The translations under genes were made by a program, and so were the position numbers. The notes under the pieces are model-generated. The model saw nothing but the letters and a program-made list of their open reading frames with translations. It ran no database searches and had not been told where the DNA came from. Positions 10,360 to 20,185 of a DNA stretch of 64,000 nucleotides are shown here, in pieces. Position 1 is the stretch's first letter. Each line of letters begins with the position of its first letter. The stretch spans positions 1 through 64,000 of the forward strand of contig JAWPGT010000060.1 in assembly GCA_034638255.1 (NCBI GenBank), in the 5' to 3' direction. This stretch comes from Coprinus comatus. Its lineage: Eukaryota; Basidiomycota; Agaricomycetes; Agaricales; Agaricaceae.

Positions 10360-13300
10360 ATGGCGCTCAGTCGCATTTTGAATATCCTGTCGGAAGTGCA
10401 GAACCGCGTTCCAATCTTCAACAAACAGTTAACGGAGGATCAGGGTTTGTGGATATCGACGTATTCTCCAGTGGTCAGCTTCTGATTTATTTGTAGATAC
10501 ATGCAGAATTTGTGGTGCACCGGGTGGGCTAAGGCATCCCCTGTTCCACCCGTGCAAGTGCTCTGGCACGATCCGCTACGTACACCAAGACTGGTCCGTC
10601 GTTTCTACTACCACTTCCCTTCAAACAACCTCACATATGATTCTTCTATGACAGTCTGACAACATGGCTCATACACAGCAAAAAGACCGTGTGTGATGTT
10701 TGCAATCATTCGTACGTCTTTGTTGCGAGTATGTTAATATGCTGAAGCCTAGAGGATTCTGCTGACTTGCGTCCAGTTTATCCAGATGAACCGCTCCACA
10801 GACTGCCTCGAACTCTTTTGGCCCGCAAACTAACGCAATATGCCCTTTCCGGATCAGAGTTTGGACTGAGAGCCATTGCCGCTGCGATAGTCTGGTTTAT
10901 TGTTCTTCCATGGGTTGCATTGATGATTTGGCGAACGCATTTCTATGTTGGTGAATTTTTGTACGTGTTGTTTTTTTTTTTGCCATGTTGTATGGTCAAT
11001 GCTCACCGGGAAATCTCTAGTGCCTGGTATGTCAGTGGTCTACAAAAACCTGCCAGAAACACCTACCATCCGTATAAACCTCCAAGCGTTTTCGCCCTGA
11101 TTTCCTCACATCCCTTATGGTTGACTGTATCTGCTGATTTTTTTACTGGACAAATGCTAGTCTTCTTCATTGTACTCTCATTCGTTGCTACACTTTACGC
11201 GAGAGACCGAGTCATACGGAGTGCTCCACCTGGTATCTTTGATAGGGCAACAACCGTTCCACCACCCATTCCCCAGCAGAACGTCCGCACAAGAGTAGCA
11301 ATGCAGCGACCACTGTTCGACGAGAACAGATTGCTATGGCTCCAAGACGCTGCCGTAAAAAATGTTGCCAAATTGCGTGCAGATCAACTAAATAAGAAGA
11401 TAGCACTTGAGAGACAAGAGCTAGCACGACTACTAAGGGAGGCACTAGACAGAGAAGCGCAGAGGGAAGCTGGTGTAATTGTACATCCACCCATTCCGGT
11501 GCCTCCTCCACAGCAAAGGCAGGTCCCCCAAGGTCCATGGGAAGATGACGAAGACGAAGACGACAGCGGAGCAGAAGAAGAAATAAATTTATCATTCTGG
11601 AACACTAGGATCACGAGTTGGAATGAGATTCAAAATGGCCCCGAAAACCCTAGACTGGTACCCGCAAGAAATGTACAGCATGCCAATGATTTGGTGCAAC
11701 TTGGTTTTGACCAAAACGGCGTGCCTAATCTATTGGCGGGAGATGTTGAGGATGATATTGACAAATTTATGGAAGGTACCGTCTCATCACCTGGATTTAT
11801 TTCCCATACCGCTAAGGTGTTGACGTTCGTAGCAATTGGCTTGAGAGGTCCTATTCGTGGTCTCTTTCAAAATGTTCGTAGATTCTTGACCACGTTCTCT
11901 TCAAATTTTCATAGCTTTTTAGGCCACCCTCGCGATTATTGTTCTTTCCGTTGCCATTGGATTGGCCGTTTGGCTCCCATTCATTATTGGTAAATCATTT
12001 GCACTATTGATGGTATGTTGTCAGATATGAAACCCCCTTTCGCATACTGATTTTTTGATGCAGCTAAACCCGCGACGCATACTCCATATCTTGTACCTAC
12101 CTATTAAGCTTATCCAAATTGCCACTGATCCTGTGGTTGACCTTGTCCAAACCATCCTCAACGAAGTATTCATGTTGCCAGACTGGGGTTCGTTTACCAG
12201 GACGTTGGGGATATTCTCTTCCACCGGCTCTCTGCAGACCGCTACCAGTTGGAACGTTACTATTAGTGCTTCAGACAAATCTCCCTTCAGCAAACATCTT
12301 GGCTATTTACTCTCCGCAGAATCTCCTTATCCTCGTTTCGGAAAAGTAGTTCACTATGCTGCAAAATTGCTCTCAACGTCTTGGTATTATGGTACTATAG
12401 GAAGCGGGCCTGCTGGATGCGTTTTCGCCGTTACTCTAGGATATGCCTCTGTATGGTTAGTATTGGGTATATACCTGAATCTCATCGAAAAAGCTCGAAC
12501 CACAACAGCAACCGATAGAAATGTTCTTCGACGACTTTTCGTCTTTAAGGTGAGCTTGTAGAGATGAGAATATAATGTAACGTAACCAACCATCTTCTCC
12601 AGGCTGTCACACTTATCTTCATCAGGGTGGTATTGTTTCCTTTGGGATGCGGAGTGGTGCTCGATCTATGGACAATATGGCTTATCCCACAAATAAATAT
12701 CAATTCGCATGCTGCTTCCTTCTCTCAAACTCCACTAACAACAATATTCTATCATTGGATAGCTGGGGCCATACTCATGTATGCTATCGTCACCCTGATT
12801 TAATGTGTATATGCTCTCACATCTGTTTAAGCTATCTCTTTACTGCTCTAATATCAGGATGTCGCAAAATCATGGTACCTGGTGCCCTATGGTTTATCGA
12901 TTCAAACTATCCCATACTAGACAATCTAGACAGGCCAATACTAGCAGAACTTGAAAAACATTACCAGAGTGCAGTCAGGTACTTAGTTGTCGCAGGATGC
13001 GTTATCGGTAGTATGGCAAGCCTTCTTCAGCTTGGTTGCAGATCCATTTTACCATTCAGATGGAACAATAGGTATTCAACCCTACATTGTGCTTTGCCTG
13101 ACCTCTAAACCTAGTTTCTTTAGGCAATCACTATCCGATGTTCCGGTTGACCTCCTGTTTCTCCTTCTCATCCTACCCTCTACAATGAAGTACTTCCGAC
13201 CAAATAGGCCGATTAAAGGATTGATACTTGGCGTCTGGAAGTACTTTGCTAGAAGATACCGATTGACGTCCTATCTCTTTAACGAACAAAGGCGGGCAGA

Positions 13301-14115
13301 AGAGTACACCCCGCGACGTTGGTTTGGCGCTTATGACGAAGACCCAGATATTCGCATGCAACATGATGGACAGTACCGGCGGGTACCCGCGACCGATAAT
13401 CTCCCATTTCGTGTTCAGATCCAAGCCACAGCCCGCATAAGTGCATATGGTAGCCCTTATGACAAAGATTCGGAAGATCTTATGAGGCGCCAGAATGCTG
13501 AGATGCTCAAGGCTAGGCGTGATTGCGAAAGGGAATTTCGTATTGTTTACATACCACCAAATTTCCGTAACCGCGTTTACTTGTTCATCTTCACTTTGTG
13601 GGCCCTCGGTACCTTGGCCCTTTTTACTTCCGTGGCCATTCCTATTGCCCTTGGGCGAGGTTTCTTCCGAGTGTTTACCACGAAAGAGGTTCATGATGGG
13701 TATTCTTTAATCCTTGGGTTTTATATCGTACTTGCTTGCTTTATATGTGGACGTGCCATTGATCGACTGGACCAACTTCAACGTCATTATCCCATCAAAA
13801 GTCGCATAGATCTCATATTGCTCATCACTAAGCGAGGCTCCCTTTGGTTACCCAAAGTCTTGTATATGATGTTCGCGTTGGGTGTGGTTATACCTGTGTT
13901 TGTGGGGGTGGTGGTGGACCTATATATCATCCTTCTGGTGCGGTTAACTCTCGATCCAAGCATGCCTAAGCTTCGAATTGTTGATTCGTGGGCATTTGGC
14001 GTATTGTACATCAAGACGGCGATGATATATTTCTATAAGCTGCAACCTAGAAATCGTATTGCTCGTGGAATTCATCAGGTAAGCAGCTTATATGAAGTCA
14101 TGCTGTATTAATACT

Positions 14116-14156
<41 letters not shown>

Positions 14157-14605
14157 TCTCATTTTCGCTTTCTAGCTCACCCTTCTTGGATGGCTCAACC
14201 CTGATCCTATCTCTACAACAAAGGATATAATTGCACCTGTGCTGGGAGGATTGATAGGGGCAGTACTACTACCCGGTACTGTCTTTAGATTGATCCAGTA
14301 CCTTGTACAGTGCTTGTTCCCCCGTTTTGTAACCGATGACAAGTTTGTTTGTGAGTATATTTTCCGCTATCTTCCACTCGTGTGTATTATATTCAAATAG
14401 TAACTCTTACTAATAAATCGTCTTTTCCTTAGTCCTGTGGGTGTATCCTATTACTTTCGTTGCAGCCAGTGTATACCTGGTCAACCAATACCTTGAAGAA
14501 ATAATCAAATTTATGTCTCAAAAATTTCACGATAATAATAAAGGTCTTGTAGCGACACTGAAACTACGGAACTACGAACCAGAGGCGCTCGCCCTACGCA
14601 ATTAA
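10360..14605 (+). CDS. Doa10/SSM4/MARCH6-type RING-CH E3 ubiquitin ligase, copy A
   Basis: Polytopic ER/inner-nuclear-membrane ubiquitin ligase of the ER-associated degradation pathway. Exon 1 (10360-10444, MALSRILNILSEVQN) joins exon 2 at 10497 through a split Asp codon. A complete C4HC3 RING-CH follows: CRICGAPGG, HPCKCSGTIRYVHQDC, LTTWLIHSKKTVCDVCNHSY. Then come the first membrane helices (AIVWFIVLPWVALMIW; VFFIVLSFVATLYA), an acidic cytosolic loop, and many later helices including SVAIPIALGRGFFRVF and YSLILGFYIVLACFICG. The C-terminus is LKLRNYEPEALALRN, matching the conserved C-terminal element described for Doa10/MARCH6. About twelve introns are needed, one of which contains a (TC)n run at 14123-14153. 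No inactivating break was seen. It is clearly paralogous to the minus-strand gene at 24875-30025, but its acidic loop is shorter. Confidence 0.92.
14123..14153. repeat. (TC)n microsatellite in a Doa10-A intron
   Basis: About 15 TC units lie in the intron before the last part of the ligase gene. They form an extended pyrimidine tract ahead of the 3' splice site. Confidence 0.95.
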
Positions 14606-15304
14606 ATAGACTTTAATTTCATAACCTGGAATGTTGTCACTCTGCATTGTTTTTATAACGTTTTTCATATTGTTTTTCAGTGTTCTTTTTTGCATTTGCT
14701 ATCCTTGTAATACCCGTTAGTTAGCATGCTTTCAAATAGCTGAATACCATATTTCTAAGTTCTTTTGTATTTCCCAATAATGTGATTTCATGATTCATCT
14801 CAAGATCAAGATGTTGAATGTTCAACGACAACTGTATGACCCGACTATCTGAAGTGGGGATATTAATTATCTAGCCCAAGAAAGCCGCTCTACGACACAA
14901 TTCTGGCCCGTTCAAACCCCGAGTGCTCTAGCGCCATCGAAGGCTATGGAGAGGAATATCTTTATGAATTCTTAATCTCCATTCCCGTCTATTCACTAGC
15001 AGATGAACCAGAAGGTGCCACATTGGACGTTCTGTTATTTTTAAAGCAAATGTTGAGTTAAAAATAGAACACGATCAGTTTATACCGTAAGGCTCATGTT
15101 TCTCCTCCGCCCACAGGGAACAGCATGAAACTTAGTAGACCAAATACCCTCTAGAAGCGCGGATAACTTGGATGTGGCATCATTATCACTCCAATGCGCG
15201 TCTTTTATTGAGTAGGAACAGCGGAATTACGCAGCTACAGCTTTGCCAGCTCCCGAGAACTCGAAATACTTTAACATAATGGTAAGAAAATGCGACCCAG
15301 GAGG
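14606..15304. other. Intergenic: end of Doa10-A and upstream region of the hydrophobin
   Basis: AT-rich 3' flank of the ligase, then the hydrophobin promoter. No coding frame or RNA gene was recognised. Confidence 0.5.
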
Positions 15305-15312
15305 TATAAAAA
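15305..15312 (+). promoter_or_regulatory. TATA box of the hydrophobin gene
   Basis: TATAAAAA lies 70 bp upstream of the hydrophobin ATG, a good position for a strongly transcribed secreted-protein gene. Confidence 0.75.
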
Positions 15313-15381
15313 GGGACCATTTACTACCAATGTCCTTCAGTTCTAACCCAGTTATTAAACACTCACCGTCTCACTCTCAAC

Positions 15382-15927
15382 ATGTACTCCAAGCTCGCCA
15401 TTTTCTTCATTGCTGCTGCTGCCTTCGTCGCTGCTGCCCCAGGTGGTGATCCAGCTCCAACTCCCGTTGTCCAACAAACCACAAACGTCAATAAGTGCAA
15501 TGTTGGAACCCTCCAATGCTGTAAATCTCTTGTTTCAATTCTTTAGAACGCGGTATAACTGTTTTTTTGCAGGCAAATCCGTTCAACACGCCGAGTCTCA
15601 AGCTGCTCAACAACAAGCCGGTGTCCTTGGTGTCGCCCTCGGTGGTCTTCAAGGTCTCCTTGGCTTCCAATGTAACCCCATCACCGGTCTCATTGGCATT
15701 GGTGCTGGTGCTAACTGGTAAATCATCCATGATCACTGATAACTTAGTAGACATAACTGACATTATTCTTTCTTTTCTTTAGCAATGCGAGCCCTGTTTG
15801 CTGCAAGGGTAACAAATTCAGTAAGTTCATAGTTTTAATATCTCTTCTCGTGTTGTGGTAGTTTCTAATAATATTATTAGACGGTCTCGTTGCTGTTGGC
15901 TGCACCCCTGTCAACGTCAACCTTTAA
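15382..15927 (+). CDS. Class I hydrophobin
   Basis: Small secreted amphipathic protein that coats hyphae and spores. Four exons (15382-15520, 15573-15717, 15783-15820, 15881-15927) give 122 residues. The signal peptide is MYSKLAIFFIAAAAFVAAAP. The eight cysteines are spaced C-x6-CC-x32-C-x14-C-x5-CC-x12-C, which is the class I pattern (NKCNVGTLQCCKS ... ANCNASPVCCKG). The introns sit around the cysteine doublets, as in many basidiomycete hydrophobins. It lies in the interval between the two Doa10 paralogs with no functional link to them. It appears intact. Confidence 0.96.
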
Positions 15928-16542
15928 ATTCAACTATATACCCGTAGTATTTTACTCTTGCTCTTGTAGTAGCTGTAGTTGTCGATCAGGATACATCTCT
16001 AGTTCTTAACCGTGCTTAATTGCCTTCGAGTATATCAATGCCCAATACCCATGAGCGCCTATGTTACACCCGACGCAAACCATGACTGGTTCGTTTAAGA
16101 TGGCTTGAGGCTTTTGTGAAAATTTTTTTTTTTGAAATCGCGCTTTGTCCTGTAGTTACGGAGCAATAGAATGCATTTAGGTTTTTATTTTAAAGACAGC
16201 AGATTTGTTTTATCTTATGCATATTAATATCGCATATTTGCAAGGGTATAATTGATAAGTAAGAATACAAACAGGAGAGACTAATGATACAGTTGGTAAG
16301 AAGATAGATTGATACAACCAGGACAATACTATTGCTACAGTGGAGGGTATAAGAGAATAACACTAATTGAACAATGTGGTCTAAAGCGAAACTGCGTCAT
16401 TTAGACCCAGAACACTCCACTTGGGAGAGAGAGAGAAAGAGAGAGAGAGAAGACTGCAAATATTATCCAGTCGTGATAACAAAACCTAATGAGACTGCGG
16501 ACCTCGTAGAGGTCCGGCCTATAGGGACGGCTCGAGGTGGGC
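15928..16542. other. Intergenic between hydrophobin and an orphan gene
   Basis: AT-rich 3' regions of two convergent genes. It contains a purine run of GA repeats at about 16424-16449. No gene was recognised. Confidence 0.5.
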
Positions 16543-16921
16543 TCAGTTCCTGGAAGTTAGAGCACTCCACATTCGTTCATGCTTCTTCTGCTGGCGTGCA
16601 GTATACACTAAATATTCAGAGAATGCATGAGGAGGGAGTTCGATCATTCCCGGAGTCGATTCCTCGGCTTCGAAAACTGATAAAATATCCGAAGCAGCGA
16701 TGCGTGCGCTTGGGACATCGGAAGCGAGGAAGATTCGTTCACCGAATGGGGAATAGGTTTGGACATCTAAATATTTGTCTCGTTTGGTATGTGTGCGAGA
16801 AGCTAGAAGAATGTATGTTAGCTAATCTAACTGAAGACGGAGGGCTTTGGGTGAAGTTACCTTGAACAACCATAATCTGGCGTTTGACGATAGCGACTGC
16901 AACGGCTCCATTGTTCAACAT
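16543..16921 (-). CDS. Small orphan protein, 98 residues, two exons
   Basis: I find a two-exon minus-strand gene here: 16921-16861 and 16778-16543, joined by an 82-nt GT-AG intron that splits an Asp codon. The protein begins MLNNGAVAVAIVKRQIMVVQ and continues KYLDVQTYSPFGERIFL, ASDVPSARIAASDIL, and ends KKHERMWSALTSRN. The second exon stays open for 78 codons with balanced composition. The plus-strand frame over the same bases is its shadow. A TATA-like motif on the minus strand lies near 17118. No signal peptide, membrane segment or known domain is visible. The family is unknown to me. Confidence 0.5.
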
Positions 16922-17637
16922 TTTTATGTTATGCTTATGCTCTCGTTTCGAATATAAGAATGAGTCGAGGAGAACCTCGGAGATGGTGTTGTTGAGTAGA
17001 AGTATTTTGGATTATAAGAGGATAACGAGTTGTTGCCGTAGAATGTGCAACAAGAGGGGTGGAGAGGTACTGTTAGAGTTCCAGTCGAAACTGATGATTG
17101 CAATTAGTGGGCTGCGTTTATACTTATAGTCCACACCTGTTCCTTGTTTACGAGAATACCTTGCGCTATGTTAGGTAAACAAGGAATTAGAATACGTTGT
17201 GTGGGTATAAGATCCCTGAGCGTTTGTTAGGCGCCTACAAACGAATGCCTTTACTGGGGAATCCGTACCTTGATCCCAAAAAGGAAACTATTCATCTGTT
17301 CATTGCAAGTTATAAAAATAGTTACTTGACCTTGTAGTATACATGGACGTCCTTTGAACATGGGCTACTCGTGTCCATTTCTCCATGCCTCGTGGTTAAA
17401 CCGGTTTTGAACATCCCATTGTAACGCCTAGTACTCTTTTAAGCCGCAATCATCTCCAATAAGAGACTACCTTGAGACTTGAAGTTGACAATGATTACTG
17501 CGTTATACTACAAGAGAGAGTTTTTTTGCTTATTCTTGTGTTGTTTATAGAATATTATAACGCGGCTCTTGAGTTTTTTTTTATATCACAATGTACTGTG
17601 CAAGGATGGGTAGAGGCTCGTCATTGGTCAAGTCATT
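16922..17637. other. Intergenic, divergent promoters
   Basis: This region lies between the minus-strand orphan gene and the plus-strand Rkm5-like gene. No supported gene, RNA or repeat was recognised. Confidence 0.45.
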
Positions 17638-18863
17638 ATGTCACAAATGGAAAACACAATGTCACACTTAAAGTTAATTATGGACTCCAACTTGTTGCCT
17701 ATCGTATTCGGCTTCATTATTCTTGCTCCTGACTTCGAAAGAGTTACTGATGCAGATGAAGAAGTAAGCCCTTTAATACCGCGATCCCCAACCCCCAAAT
17801 CCCAAGTCTTAAGTCTTTAGGTCTTCATTCTATACTCGGAGCTGCAAAAAGGAACTGGGCATCAGAGCCTTCGCAGAAATATAGGGGTTTAGGCCATATC
17901 GATTCCCGGCAGAATGTAATGACAATCTCTATCGAACTCAAGGGTGGAGAAATTTCCAATATAACAAGTTTTGATTCTAACAAACCACTGGAGAATATGG
18001 TTAAGCAAAGGAAGCGCAGAGTATCGAAGATGTCTATGAAACATCGTGTTATAGAGGATAAGACGGTTGAGGTGTCGTTGTTCCAAGATACTACCGCGTT
18101 ACGAAGTCGGAAGGGTGACACCGGAAGTGTCGTGTGGCATGCAAGGTAAGCTAACGCTCGCCGACCCTAATAGCCTCAACTAATGTCATTTAAGCGTTGA
18201 TTTTGCTAAATTTATATTGCAACAAGCACATATGCCTCTCATGGGGCGTAATATCTTTGATTTCTCTAAGCTTCGGGAACAACATATCTTAGAGCTGGGG
18301 TAACTACCGTATATAAATTATCCGCTCCGCATTTTTATCTAAAACAGAACTAAAGAGGTGGTACAGGGGTTTTAAGCACATTACTCTCTCCCCTTTGTCG
18401 CGAATACACCGTCACCGACATCCCAGACCTTATACCTCTCATCAAAAAGAATATCGCTCTCAACTTTCCACAAAGAAAAACTGGTAGTTCAAGTACGACC
18501 GTACCCTTGATCCATGCCACACCCCTCGACTGGATTCTCCTCCAAAAAACACCCGGACTAAAACGCCAAGCCGTATACTCCACAGAATCCAATTCGGAAG
18601 TTGATATACTTCTAATTGTCGATTGCATCTACCATCCAACACTCCTCCCACCGCTGATCGAAACAATCAACTACCTCACCATATACGGAAAAACAGTTGT
18701 CATTGTTGTCGTAGAACTCCGCAGTGAAGAAGTTCTACGTAAATTCCTACAAATTTGGCTTAGTTCATCACCATATTGGGTTATTCATCGGATTCCTCGT
18801 GATATTTTCTTGGGGCCTTATGTGATGTGGGTGGGCTGGAAAGAGGAAGAGGTTAACCGTTAA
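17638..18863 (+). CDS. Rkm5-like Methyltransf_16 lysine methyltransferase, with a probable one-base frame break
   Basis: Predicted SAM-dependent protein-lysine methyltransferase. Exon 1 ends FERVTDADEE before an intron at about 17761. A later exon ends ILELG at a donor near 18299, and after an acceptor near 18350 reads GGTGVLSTL, giving SAM motif I. EYTVTDIPDLIPLIKKNI and IVDCIYHPTLLPPLIETI (the family's D-x-x-Y region) follow, then the C-terminus MWVGWKEEEVNR. After the first intron, the best acceptor gives VFILYSELQK, which then meets a stop. One extra G in GGGG at 17884-17887 would restore frame into GLGHIDSRQN. An alternative acceptor 8 nt upstream keeps an open frame without any break but gives a less family-like text. 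The start could also be the Met near 17683. Confidence 0.78.
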
Positions 18864-19184
18864 ATAGCTTCTTGAATCTGGAAAGGACTAAAGCTCGGTG
18901 CGGATGGTTAAATCTAACATGATTCTCATTCTATATCTAAAATTCAAAATGCTATTATAAAGCCTGCATGAATCCTTGCAGTTATGCAACCCCATTTACA
19001 AAGCTGTTCCAACCTCCAGCCATCCGGGTCGGCGTTCTAACGACGACCGTTGCGTTCTTTCGAAGGCTTCTCTCGAAGTTTAAATAAATAACAAAATTGT
19101 GACTCCAAGTATAATCTCTCCGTCTCTCTCTCTCTCTCTAAAATTGAGACATCTCCAGTCTTCTACTGCCCACATTGAACCATC
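18864..19184. other. Intergenic, upstream of the H3 variant
   Basis: 320 bp holding the end of the methyltransferase transcript and the promoter of the H3-like gene. A CT-rich run at about 19120-19138 precedes the start. No MCB box or clear TATA was seen. Confidence 0.5.
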
Positions 19185-20045
19185 ATGCCAATTACTCTGG
19201 ACCAAATCGATCCAGGCAAGTACATTCTCATTCAATTTTCAAACTCCTCAACCCTACTTAATATTATACTTGAACATTGACAGCGTTATTAACCCTACAA
19301 GAACTAAATCATGTAAATCCAAACCCGACTCCGAGAATCATGAACTTCACCGCCTCTGGTCGACCACTGGCATTCAAAACAACTGCGCGCAAAACCACCG
19401 GTACTGTTTCTGGAAAATCACTTCCAGCCCCCAGAACTTCAAACCCAAACTCAAACTCAAACTCAAACCACCCTACTCAGTCTTCTCAAACCCAAAACCA
19501 AAACCATCGTCATAGAGTAGGAAACAAATCACTTGGAGGAAAAACGGTTTATCCTGGACATCCAAAATATAAACAAAAATTACCACGAAAGAAACGTCGT
19601 ACTAAGATTGTAGCACCTCGACCACGTTTTGGTTTGAGTAAACGTGGTGATGGAGCGTTATACGAAATTCGACATTATCAAGATCGTTTATTTGAATGTC
19701 TCATACCGAAGGCTCCATTTGCGAGGTTGGTTAAAGAGATCATACAAGATGTTTCACACAAATATTTTGATGGGGTATGTCTTTTCTTCTTTCTATTTCT
19801 TGTCCTACGTCTATACATTCATACATACTAAAAACCATTTAAACTTTTAACAGACAAATTTTCGTGTTGGAAGAAGTGTTGTCGAAGCACTTCAATTAGC
19901 CTCTGAAGTAGAACTTACCACACTTTTCATATGTTCCAACAGTATATCTGCGCACGCAAAACGTATTACCCTTCTTCCTATCGATTTCGAACTGGTCCTA
20001 CGTTTGAAAAACTTACTCGCACCTCAACTTCGAATTGGTATTTAG
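19185..20045 (+). CDS. Highly divergent histone H3 variant, candidate CENP-A or novel H3
   Basis: Three exons (19185-19215, 19284-19774, 19854-20045) give 237 residues. The first intron has a GC-AG border (GCAAGT donor). The tail keeps TARKTTG at about residues 44-50, matching H3 residues 6-12 with K9. A long Asn/Ser/Gln/Thr-rich and then basic linker (KKRRTK) follows. The last ~100 residues form a full histone fold: ALYEIRHYQDRLFECLIPKA, PFARLVKEIIQDV, then VVEALQLASEVELTTLF and SAHAKRITLLPIDFELVLRL, against H3 [35 protein letters not shown] and IHAKRVTI. Loop 1 is six residues longer than in canonical H3 (SHKYFD at the exon border). A long tail and a longer loop 1 are CENP-A traits, but the Trp often seen there is absent and ALQEA is ALQLA. 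The gene lies 2.3 kb from canonical H3. A start at Met30 is possible. Confidence 0.82.
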
Positions 20046-20185
20046 TTTATAAACTTTTGTATGCGATTGCTATGGATACTGCGATAAATGCCAAATACAG
20101 TACATACGCATGCAACATTAACATTTGAGTGCATTATAATATGAAATGATAGTGTATGCACTGCATAATGACGCTTACTCCCTCT

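Noticed and set aside
10360..14605. Copy A of Doa10 as a pseudogene
   Set aside because: Every apparent stop checked falls in a short GT-AG intron, and the RING-CH ligands and C-terminal element are intact.
14880..14930. Possible tRNA from a B-box-like GTTCAAACC
   Set aside because: No matching A-box, anticodon arm or acceptor stem could be drawn.
16374..16865. Plus-strand frame of 163 codons starting MWSKAKLRHLDPEHSTWERE
   Set aside because: It begins in a GA-rich simple repeat and lies antisense to a better-supported two-exon minus-strand gene with good splice sites.
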